A stretch of 64,000 bases of DNA from Heligmosomoides polygyrus polygyrus (taxonomy: Eukaryota > Nematoda > Chromadorea > Rhabditida > Heligmosomidae). Numbering within the stretch: the first letter of the stretch is position 1; the number at the start of each line of letters is the position of its first letter. Both the position numbers and the translations under genes were made by a program. The DNA is taken from assembly GCA_947396885.1 (NCBI GenBank), contig OX377202.1, positions 65,196,643 to 65,260,642 of the forward strand, given 5' to 3'. Positions 21,701-33,700 of the stretch are shown here, piece after piece. The notes below the pieces were generated by a model, which worked only from the letters and a program-made list of their open reading frames with translations, ran no database searches and was not told the origin of the DNA.

Positions 21701-24700
21701 TTTTTTGAATACTATAGGTGGTATACCATCATAAGGTTCCGTCACGGAAATTTTCATATGCTTAAGTATTCGAGTGATAGCAGAAGGATGGATATATAGA
21801 TTTTCTTGATTACATGTGGCAGTAACTAAATGAAAGGTAGGCTTAGGATGTTCATTAGATTCAAGAGATTCAGTTGAAAACACATTTGAAAAGAAATTTC
21901 CAAGAGCACTTGCTTTGGAAGAATCGGAAATGCACATTGAGCCATCTCTATCTATAAGGACAGGAACTTGTTGGTGACCTTTAATTTTCTTTCTAATATA
22001 TAGACGAAGGCTTTTCATGGATGGACGAGATGCTAAACGTCGCTCTTTGTAATCTAAAAACCTTCTTAGATGGTAGTCAATATCGGAGCATACTTTTTTG
22101 TATAATGGATGTTGCATAGGGTTAATAGAATTGGAAAAGATGTTCTGTTTCTGTGCTAGTAGATTAAGTATGTGTTGCGGAAGTTTCAATGAGAAGGGCT
22201 GTTTGATTTTAAATGGTACAAATTTTCCCAGCAAGTCATAGAGTACAGTACAGAACCTTCTGTAGAGATCAGATGTTGATTCATACGCATCGAATAATCT
22301 GAGCCAGTCAACTCTTTCAAGACATCCGTTAAGTGAACGGAAATCAGTGTGGAGAAAATCTGGCAGTGGTAACAGTGTGGAGGAAAGACGAGGGGCACTT
22401 ATTTTGAAAACAACAACGCTATGGTCAGAATTCGCTAGTGAAGGAAGAATCTCGATGTTTGATATGTTATCAGAGGTGGTAAGAATGATATCGAGTGTGT
22501 TTCCTTCGTGTGTCGGTTGATTGACGAGTTGCTTTAGCCCGCAGCTATCGAAAAAGCTTAAATATCGGGAGGCGATGGAGTCGAGCGGTCGACAGTCTTG
22601 CCAACTAACCTTTAGGTTGAAGTCACCAAGTAAAACAGTATCAACAACAGACGAGCAAAGAGCACGGAGTTCATCGAGTAAAAATTCATCATCGCTGCTG
22701 TGTGAATTAGGTGGGCGGTAGACAAGTATAAATCTTGTGAAAGTTGACGTAGCTGCACATAGCATATCAACACACAAAACATCAGCTCTTAAACAGGAAA
22801 CTGATTCAATTTTTTGTGCACAAAGGTTGCTAGAAAATAACATACAAACTCCACCCCCTCTCTTCGCAGGACGATCGAATCGATAAATGGTATAAGGAAA
22901 ATCAGCAGTCACTTCGGAGTCTTTGATTTTTGGAGATAACCAGGTTTCTGTTACAAAAACTACGGCGGGCTTAATATTTGAGAGAAAGGAATGAAAATGA
23001 TGTAGTTTATTAGAGAGACTACGGGCATTCATGAGACAACAGAAAAAGGGGGGCCAATTACCGTGCAAGCTTATACGTTTCCCGATTGTCTGTTAGGCAA
23101 TTCCGAAACATGTTTGAGTTCGCTGCGATAAACTACCCACTCACGCCGCCCTATGTTAGCATTCCTTTCCTTAGCCATTTGTCTCAGCTCATAATCACGT
23201 TTACGCTCTTCTGTTGTCATGCTACGCCTAATGTATATGTGCTCCATTCCATTTATGCCACGCAAAAGTCGTGCGTTTGCAAGTGCTTGTCGCCAGTGTC
23301 GGGTAGTAGGTAGCACAATCTTAAGTAATCTCGGACGGTTGCAGTCAGATTTTCCCATTCGAAAAACCTCCATTGGCTTGCACTCAACTTTTAAAGCACA
23401 CATGAGATTGCAAACCTTAACATCGAGATCAACTTGACGTTCGTAAGGGGAAAGATTGTCAGCTGCCTCTTCTACCCCAGAAACAACGATGCTACGTGAG
23501 CGTTTTTCAGCTTCGATGGCCTCAGAATGTTCAACAGATATCTTTTCACATGCTACGAGAAGCATCTCATTAATAATTGGATCCTGATTACGTGCCATAA
23601 TTGCTTGAAGGATGTCTGACAGCGACATCTGACGAAGGCATGAAAGTCCTTGAGAATCAGTCTTCGACTGGGAATCAGAGGGCAAATCAGGCTTCGTATT
23701 CTGCTTAGGTTCGATTTTGCGATTCTTAGCCATTTCCTTTACGATGCAACCAAAAGTGAATCCTCAAATAGACCGGAACTGAAAGGAATGTATATGAAAA
23801 TGATCAGAACGAAAAGCTCACGGCTAAAGGCAACCGCACTCGGCAACGTCAGGAAGCAGAATGATTCATCGTTATTGACAGCAAACCCTTGAAGCTGCTA
23901 CTAACTGATGGACAGGCTTCACAGGAAGTAAACAGTTTCGATCGGGTAGCCAATATCTGGAGTGTTCTTCAAGAATGTGTGCAGCAACAACAGCAGTGAT
24001 GATCAGTTACTGGAGGAAGCCCCCGCCGGCCCTATCGTTAGATCGCCCCTGGCCGCTGGTTTGAACCCACTGGAAACCATCGGTCAACCATTAACAGTTC
24101 GTCGGGATGTGAAGGATGCCTTTGCACCAGTTTGTCTTCCTGGAAGTACGCATTGGTCTGCTCTCCTCTTGTAATTTCCAATTTCTTGAAATTTCAGCCC
24201 TTGGAAAAGAATAAAGCAGACGAGTGCCCTCACCGCGGTAGGATCATACAATTTCACCAAAACTGCAGTATCACTTTTTAAGTGTCTATCGGGGTTGGGG
24301 GTGCTCTCTGCCGCGTCTATTTGGTTGATCGCGTGAGCACAGAGTTGAGATGTAGAGTAGGGGAACTATTTCTCATAGCTTTTGATTAAATTCTCGAGTC
24401 ATCACGATCCACGTTTTGAGGTTGAGGATAAAAATTATTATGTCAGCACTAGCTCTCAGGCTACATTGGATCGTGTGGTACGAATCGGCTGAGTTTTTGA
24501 AGTTTAGCTATTGACTTCCATCCAGGAAAAAACAGGCAACAGACAACAAACAGAGAAACATACCCTTGCTAGTGCCTCCTCATAATATCAGCCTTGGCTG
24601 ATTCTAGTCTAGTTTGGTATGGTCTGCTTCCACCTCGTTCCGCAGCATGTCCAAATCCAACTGCCTCGGGTGCCAAGATAGAGCAACCACCGTTGATTAA

Positions 24701-27700
24701 CTTCCTCACGGTCTGTGGTTCGAACGTCGTAAGCTCTCCTCTTGGTAGTGCTTTGCAGCCATAGATAAAATTAATTGGGTGTAGGGATGGATAGGGATAA
24801 CACGACACCATGGATAGGTAGCTCAGAAAGCATGAATTACAATCGACAATAGCAAGAGAAAATGAAAGGAATGTTGGGGATGGTTTTGTCCGGCATTCTT
24901 CCCATTATCGATAGGTTATTTTTGTATCCGAGCCTTGGCGGAGAAATCTCTTCCAGCAGACACTATTTAATGCTCCCGAGCGACCTATTAATAGGTGGAG
25001 CCAAAAGTAATTTTTCTTCTAACAAGTGCAAATGTGCTGCAGAAAAGCTGCACATGTAAAGCGTAAGCAAACATTTGGAGATAGAGCATCAAACAAGTCG
25101 AATAGCAGAGGCTGTTAAGATTGGCTCCAAAAGTTGGAGGAGGAGTATCGCTGTCGCGATGTGGCTGCTCAGAATACCAGGTTACCAGAAGTCGATTGTC
25201 CTAAAACGCCTTGTGTACAAGTACCTGTTAGATATTGCATATTCACTGTAAATGGAACGAGCATTTCAACCAGCACAATGGACGTGTAGATCTAGAAATT
25301 ATCAACTTCTGAGATGTTTCTGTATATTATGGCCATTGTCTCGCGGATATATCGTCGAGTGCTTATGTGGTCAAGAAGCTCGGTTTCTCACTAAACCTTG
25401 ATTTTCATATGCACTCAGCTCTTCTTGTTTATCTTCATCTGCGCTATATTTCTTTCTTTGTCTGCCCTTCATTCAAAGTATCGTTTCCGATCATCGGCTT
25501 AGAAGTACTGTACATCAGTCGTTCAGGTCATCGCTACATGTGTATACATCAATCATATGCACCGAAATAGGATCGAGGAGCATTACATTTTATTCCTGTT
25601 ACTGTTATAAGTTTCGTTTCGTTCGATTAGAGTACACCTATGGGTGCAAAAAATAAATAACTACATAAGTTTCGCTTAGCTGGGTTATATGATCGCAAAA
25701 AAAGTACCTAGCAAAGTAAGGTTGCGACGACTGAAGAACATTTCCTACCTAACAAGGGAGGGTCTAAAGCGTATGTCTGTACGGAGAGAGCGTGTCATAT
25801 AGGAGGAATCCCACCCCTCAATCAGTATGAAATTATGTTTCTTTCTGCAAAGTCGTTAATCCAAAGAAGTAGGGGACTTCGAAGTCACACTAGCGCCTCA
25901 TGAGCTCTGTGTTCTCTTGCAAGCCCGCGATGCCACTGCCTGCTGTGGATAGTGACATTGCTTCATGTGAAGGAGGTTGGGGGTTCGATCCTCCTCCGTG
26001 CTTCATTTTCGCATTTTAACTGATTGATTGAAATTTGAAAGATTCCGACGTCTATNNNNNNNNNNNNNNNNNNNNNNNNNNNNNNNNNNNNNNNNNNNNN
26101 NNNNNNNNNNNNNNNNNNNNNNNNNNNNNNNNNNNNNNNNNNNNNNNNNNNNNNNNNNNNNNNNNNNNNNNNNNNNNNNNNNNNNNNNNNNNNNNNNNNN
26201 NNNNNNNNNNNNNNNNNNNNNNNNNNNNNNNNNNNNNNNNNNNNNNNNNNNNNNNTCCAAGCTGCGCGACGCTAATCGCGTGTTCATCCTGCTTTCGTAT
26301 AGCCCAGGTCTCTGACGCGTATGTTAGGGCAGGAAGAACAGTGGAGTCGAATAGGTGGGCACTGAGTCGGACGTTCTTCGTCTTCTTCACGACTTTTTCA
26401 AAGCCCTTAAAAGCTCCCCAAGCCGATCGCTTCCAGCTGCCCAGCTCTGGTGCTGGGTCGTTGGCCATGTTCACCTCACGATCCTAAGGTACACGTAGCT
26501 GAAGCATTCGGAGATGTTCCTTTGATTGAGCGAGAATGGGGCATCATAAACTTGTCCGTTTCTCATGAACATCGTCTTGGTAAGATTCAGTTCAACGTTT
26601 CCGCATACATGATCGAAGTCGGCCAGCATTGTTATTGGCCAGTGTTATGAGCACGATGTCGTCAGCGAGCGAAGATGATGCAGTTGCCGGCCGTCGACCT
26701 TCATTCCCATGTCTTCCCATTCTAGTTCGCGCATGACGTTTTCGAGGTTGGCGCTGAAGGGCATCGGGATATGGTATCTTCCTACCGAACCCCTCTCATC
26801 ACGTCGATGAGACATCGTTGTAGAATGATGAGATCTTGGTCGTGAATCCACTGTACAGCTCTCAAAGGACTCTGATGTACCGAGTAGGAACGCCCTGAGT
26901 GAGCAGGGCTTCGACGACCGCTTCAGCTTCGACGGAGTTGAGTGCTTTATTCAGGTCGATGAACGTAAGGCACAGCGGCAGCTTCGCGACACTTCGATGA
27001 GCTTCGTGATGGTGTGTATGCGCTCGACCGTGCTGAATTGTCTCCGAAATCCTGCTTGTTCGCATGGCTGTCCTTCGTCCAGCGTTCTGCTGATTCTGTT
27101 CAGGACCACACGAGTGAACAACCGCGCCAGGGCGTTAATGAGTGCTAGCAGGAGGTTTTTCAGGTGTTCAGCTCTGATCCCGTCAGGATCAAGTGCTGTG
27201 CGTTTCTTCGGCGACGAGATGGCGTGTCGGATCTCGGAAGGGAGAACAGAGGGGACGACGTGTCCATCCTGCGGAAGATGGCATAGGGAGGTGGACGTGG
27301 CTATCAAAGAGATCGGAGTAGAAGTCGTGAATGTCCTTCTCCATTGTCGTTCTGGAAGAGGTGACGGTTCCGTCAGGACATCGGAGAGCGGTCATCTTGG
27401 TCTTGAAGTTGGCGAAATTCCGGCGAGCATTGCGGATGCTCAACCCTGCCTCTGCGGTCTCCTTCAACACTTCAGCCATTCTCTCCTTCAGGTCTTCCTT
27501 TATTGCCGCTCTGTAGAGCTTCTCAAGCTCGGGTGTCATTTGATAGTTGCCTGATGCTCGTGCTGCTCCACGCTGGCGTATCAGCGCGAGAGTTTCCGGA
27601 GGCAGACGTCTGATGATGGACTTCAAGCAAAGGAGTTGTATACGTCCCAGTTGCTAGTCGTTCTGGGACTCCTCTTCTTGAGCTTCGCGGCCTTCTCTCC

Positions 27701-30700
27701 TTGAGGCGAAATACGGAGCCTCGCGCGAAGAAGGCGGTGGTCCTACCCCGTGTAGAACTTGGGGACAACGGAGAAGTCGGTCAGGCAATACTTGCGATTG
27801 AGGATGATGTGGTCGATCTCGTTGTGGAAGTGGCCACCGGGAGATTCCAAGGTCCATCGCAGGAAGGGAGGCTTGTGGAACTGTGAGTTTCCATGGATGG
27901 TCTTGGTCGACATGATAAACTCAGACAGCCTTTCACCTTGCTCTTTCCACTCCAAACTGTGGGTTCCGATATGAAGTTCTTCCAACGACCTTCGTGGCCC
28001 GATCTTGGCGTTGAAGTTGCCGACGATCACCTTGTAGAAGGTGTGATCTTCCTTGTAGAACTTCTCCAGCTCCACGTTAAAGGCTTCAACCTCTTCGTCG
28101 TCGTAATCGGATGTTGAGGCATATGCGACGAACACAGTCAAAGCTGGCACGGAGCAACATCACTTCAGTCGCAGACGTCGGATTCGGCTTGTCAGAAACT
28201 CGTACCACGGGTGTGCGTTTAACGATTAACCATTTACCGATGTACCGAATTTATCGGGATTTTTCGTTAGAACTTTCTGACGAAATTCTACGACGAAAAT
28301 TATGTTGCATTAACGACATTTTACGCGCCATTTTTGAATTTTTGCTTCTTCATGGAATTTCACTTATGACGATTTTTTTCAATTTGCTTTCATAATATAG
28401 TTGCGATGCCGAGGAAACCCTCTACGTTCTTGAATCAGTAGAAATAGGCAGTCGATTCCGACTTTATACTTTGAGAATTGCTTGCTTGACCAATTTATTT
28501 GTGTGAGGCCTCACTTTTCTATGCAGTTGCTTCGTATCTTTTGGACTTTCTAGGCCGCTTCTCTCGCTTGATTTCTACACAAAATTTTTATGCTTACCAA
28601 CGAGTCCTTTTTTCACTCTTTTTGTTGTATTTATCTCATAAGTGGCGTTAGAAAGGCATAGAAGAAGCGAAAAAACGCTACAAAAGACAAATAATGCGAA
28701 AAATAAGTGTAAGAAACGAAACAATGGAGGAAAACAGCTCTTTCTCTTTTTCTGGGAGTTTTCCGGAAAGTGGGATGGGTTCGTGCAGCGTCAGGCAATG
28801 GTTGTAGGACTACGTTAGGGCAACGTTGAGGCCCGCCTTACTGCTAGGTCGCGGCTGCTGGAACCCGCTTTTATTGAATTTCATGCCGTACATGTCGGCG
28901 AATTTGCTTTTCGTTTTCTACGAGGTCTCTCCTGACAGTTTTTTTTTAATGAGAGGTACAACCGGTATACCCGTGAAACAGTGAGCATGTGTACATGAAA
29001 GCAATAGAATTAAATACAAAAGAGAGGAAGCGACGAACACTCTTCGTCAGTTATTATAGATGAGGCTCGTCCAAAAACTAGCACCTTACATGCAATCTAT
29101 TGCACAAAGATTTTTTAAGTTCTACGAGAATGGTACATCATTGAAGATGCGGCTTTAGTTTTAACAAGAAATTTACGTAAATCTTTTTTCGTCTAGTTTG
29201 CGAATTTACTACAGTACCGTTCATCAATCCAATAATGTGCTTTACAAAAAAAGAAAGAAACTGAGAAACCCAAAACGCATTCGAACCTCAAGAAAATGAG
29301 CTGCACAGATGGTAGTACTCTAAGAAGAAAGTCAGAGTGGTCAGTTGCTTGGAGGTCGTGAAAGAATGACAGACAGCGGAAAATTATATATAGAGGAATA
29401 GGAAAGGGTGTCGACTGCTGTTTTCTTAAGGGGAGAAACGCCCCTTTCAAATACGTGTGGCCCTTATGAGTTCCTTTGGAGGAAAGAGGACAGTTGAAAT
29501 CTACATCTCTTTAGTGAGAAAGACAAGAATACTCAATGCAGTAGAATTTCATTCCAATAAATTTCGGTCGACATTTCGTGACTGTTTATTTTAATTTTAT
29601 TTTCTGTTGTCGCTTGCACTGAGAGTGAGACCTTGTGGGAGGGAAGGAACCATTTGTGAAACAGGCAGATCTGGACTGCGTAAACATCTTCCGAAGAGCA
29701 AGTGCACCAAGGAATTCGCTGTGGTCAGCGCTTGACCTGAATTCTTTGTTAAAACATTCTGTATTTCTCCGAAACAATTACGGAAATATAGAACAAATGC
29801 TGCACTATAAGGGTCTACTTAGCGAGCGCAAAATCTTTAAAAAGTTTTGTAAGGACAATTGAGAATGCTCAACATCGTTGAACCATGCTACGGTTTACAG
29901 CATTCGAACCTTCTCAGAAGCTTGTCGACTTTCCGAAAACTAAAGAAGCTAGGCATTGTAAGAAATTTGCTATTTAGAAGTATTGCTGTTACTGTTTGGA
30001 TTTAGAATCGTAGTGATTTTTCTCGCTTAGCAACTTTGTTGATGACTGATGATAAATGGATTGTTGTTACGTTTCCGAAGATGATGACACTTACTCATAC
30101 ATATAATGGTCATGTAGATAGACTCGAAAAAATCAATAAAGAAAAAATCTGGCTTATTTATTTATTTATTTAAAGCATGCATTAAACATGCAACAATATA
30201 TTAAACAATGTGCATATCCCAAACGAAAAAAAAGCTCGCAAAAAACGAAAAGATCAAATCGGATTGAAGATGACATTTCTCCTAACGAACGTTTTAAATG
30301 CATGTTTCGACAAACTAGGAAGACTGTCACTTTTGGCTAGCAACGAGTTCATCACATTCAGACACCTGTAAGTGACGAAACATGATCTAATCCGTGTTCT
30401 AGCAGCCGAAACGTACAGCATTATTTTTCCTCTCCGAATTCTTGACAGTGGATGACCAGAAAGTGTTATTGGGTCTATAGACACTTCTCCTGTGAGAATT
30501 TTGTAACTCAATAAGGGGTCAGCTAGTTTCCTTCTTTATAAAATGATGAGAGACCAAGAATTTTAGATCTGTCATTCCCTCAGGGGATATGAAGGTACAC
30601 CGTAGCACCTCATAACTAACTTCCGTGTGAAACTGTTTGTAGCTTTCAACATACATTCTACGGTAGACCATAGAACGTACGTTGAAAGCTGCCCTGTCGT

Positions 30701-33700
30701 AGCTAGCGCCCCATGCTACGACAGGGCACTAGCTATGTCCTTTTTTACCTATTAAAATACAGCCAAACTGACTGCGGTTAAGGGTTATTTTATTTAACGA
30801 TTTTATCGAATTTATTGATTTTAACGCAACAATTTTTCGTTAAGAAATGGTCGCTAAAAATTTACCCAAAAAAAATTAACGGTCATCCCTGCCTCGTTCG
30901 AATCGATGTTCATATCCAAGTGCGTGTTGACGAGGACACCAACGCCCCTACTCCCCTGCTGTCACATGTCCTGAGGAACAGTTCTTCTCCGGAGTCGTAG
31001 GCGGCGTGTAGGAAGTAGGGGAAGAACAAGAAGAAGATTGGGATCCGCATGGTGAACTGATAGGCGTGGAAAGGCAAGCAAGCAGTGTGCATATGCTGAC
31101 GTGAGGAGCCATTAGCTTTTATACGCTGTCCTTATGGTGACTGGTGCTTCTGTTTCATGCACTTAGTGCACGAGTATCACTGGTGTTGAATGTCTATACA
31201 TCATTATTTTAAATAGCTGTCACATTGCTTTTTGGTTAACAAAAACAGTAATATTAAAGTCGCAAGAAGGTTACTCTCCACAGCGTACAGCTGGAAAAAT
31301 GCGCAGAAAACGTCTGAAAATGGTACAGATGACAGATCTCCCAAATATCAACCAACCAGTTAAAATACAAAATTAAAGCACTGCAGGAGAATCGAACTCC
31401 TGACCTCCGTGCATGAAGCAACGCCACTGTTCACTGCGCTCCGATCCGCTCGCCAGGACGAGCACCGCGGGCTTACAAAAGACCACAGAACTCGTGAGGC
31501 GCCATTGTGAGTTCAAGGGCCCCTACTCTTTGGGTTTAACGACTTGGCAGAAAAGAAACACATTTTTATACTAACTGAGGGATGGGAATCCTTCCTATAT
31601 GACTCGCTCTCTCCGTACAGACACACGCTTTAGAGATGGACACAACCATCTCCCCAAATCCCGTATGAATGAATTTTTGCCTCGAACATGAATGACGAGA
31701 ATATAAGGTGTCCCTCTTTCGCCTCTAAGTTTGTGTAATTTCTGACTGCTGCAGAATACAAGGGAAAGTCCTTCATCTGCTGGAGATTGCTTTTTGGTCT
31801 ATTTCTTCACGGCAGAGAATAGTTGTGACTCAGCCCAACATAACTTTCTAACGAATATCCGTCAGCGGACTTTGAGATGGAGGCTTTCGTTTACGGTGCA
31901 TCCATTTGGTGGCCCTGGTCCTTTTTGGGTGTTTGGCAGAGTTTCGAGGTGGTCCTTCATTCTAGACCGATTTATTCGACGCAGTTCCTCAAGCCACGTT
32001 GGAGACTCGATCTTGACATCATTGCCGCTAACAGCGGCCCTGTGGAAACTGCGTTCTCAAACATATGCCGTGACACGAAAGCAGAGAATGCTCCCGTCAC
32101 GTGATGATCGATGTTGAGAGAGGAGTTAGGGCCTCTACAGAGTCTTGCGGCAACACCCCGAGAACTCGTCCAAACCGCTCCCGCCGCAGTAGGACCCACG
32201 CTGCTACTGTGGTGGAAGCCGCGGCGCGGACGAGTTGTCGCGAAGCCGCCGCACGCAAAGGTCCCCGAGGGCTGCCGCAGTTCATGGCGGGTCTCACCCG
32301 CAGCGCCAGGAGCTGCGGGTGAGACCCGCCGGGGGGCGCGATAGATGACGTAACGCAAAATACCTTAGCACTATATTAGGTAACCTTAATTGCGCTGCAA
32401 ATCTTCGTGGCCTTCCAGCCACAAGCTAGCCGGTAAGGTTTAGGGAGAACCTTTGCGCAGGAATACAACAACAAAGCAGACCGCTCTTTATAATATATGA
32501 GTTATAACTGCATCGGACAGACCTCCTGGACTCAACAAGGCATCGGAGGGAGCGCCGTCATCGCAAGGGCTACCACATTATCTTCGAGCTGCTTGTCAAC
32601 CGAGAAACTTTTAGTGGAGGTAGAACGACAAAAGTGAGAGCAAGCGCAAAATGGTACAGAGCTGTCGAGTTATAAGGACCGTTCTATTAGATTTCGGGGC
32701 TCACATTCAGGATCTCCTAACTTGGCTTACAAAACGTTTCTTTACAATACAAAAAGCATTTTGTTTACTATATCTCTGACATTCTTAGAAATCGCAACTA
32801 CCGGCAAAAGTACGCAGTATTGCGTACAGCAACCCTTGCGGCGCCGCACCACCCGCCGTTGTCATGGCGGGTCCGCGGCACCCGCAAGACTCTGCTGCCG
32901 GCCTTAGGGCCTCTACAGAGTCTCGCGGCAGCACCCCGAGAACTCGTCCATATCGCTCCCGCCGCAGTGGGACCCACACTGCCATTGTGGTGGAAGCCGC
33001 GGCGCGGACGAGTTGTAGCGGAGCCGCCGCACGCAAAGCTCCCCGAGGGCTGCCGCAGTTCACGGCGGCTCTCACCCGCAGCGCCAGGAGCTGCGGGTGG
33101 CACCCGCCGGAGGGCGTGATAGATGGGTGTTCATTATGGTTAATCTATTCTAAACATTTTTTTTAACGAATCTACATGCTAGGGATATAGTAGGTTGGTG
33201 CATAATTTCTGTCCATAAAAGAGCTTGACAACCAACAATATAATCACCGGTAGTGTCGATAAATGGAGGCGTATGGAATCCTGCACTCAAAACGTAACGA
33301 AAAAAAAAACTTTAGCACCATATTAGGTGACCTTAATTGCACTTAAATCTCCGTGGCCTTCCAGTCACAAGTTAGTCGTCTGAGGTTTAAGGAATACTTT
33401 GCACAGAAATGCAACAACAAAGCAGACCGTTCTTTTTAGTATGTGCTATAACTGCATCGAACAGATCTCCCGGACTCAACAAGGCATCGGAGGGAATGCT
33501 GTCATCACAGGGGCTACCACATTATTTCCGAGCTGCTTGTCAAGCGAGGAAATTTTAGTGGAGGTAGATCGACAAAAGTGAGAGCAAGCGCAAAATGGTA
33601 CAGAAATGTTGAGTTATAAGAAGTGTTCTATTAGATTTCGGGGCTTACCATTAGATTCAAGGACTCCTAACTCAACTTAGAAAACGCTTCTTTACAAAAG

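Larger units (their letters stand above)
20000..23760 (-). mobile_element. CR1-type LINE, nearly intact
   Basis: A two-ORF non-LTR element on the - strand: ORF1 at 23733-23071 and ORF2 at 23092-20219, followed by about 0.2 kb of probable 3' UTR. The domain order (ORF1, APE endonuclease, reverse transcriptase, C-terminal region) and the ORF2 length of about 955 codons fit the CR1 clade, which in Caenorhabditis includes Sam-type elements. Ends are approximate; I found no clear target-site duplication. It lies antisense in unc-4 intron 4. Confidence 0.88.

Noticed and set aside
31972..33166. Open frames of 75-128 codons on both strands
   Set aside because: They fall in the GC-rich duplicated module; frames differ between the copies and no domain is seen.
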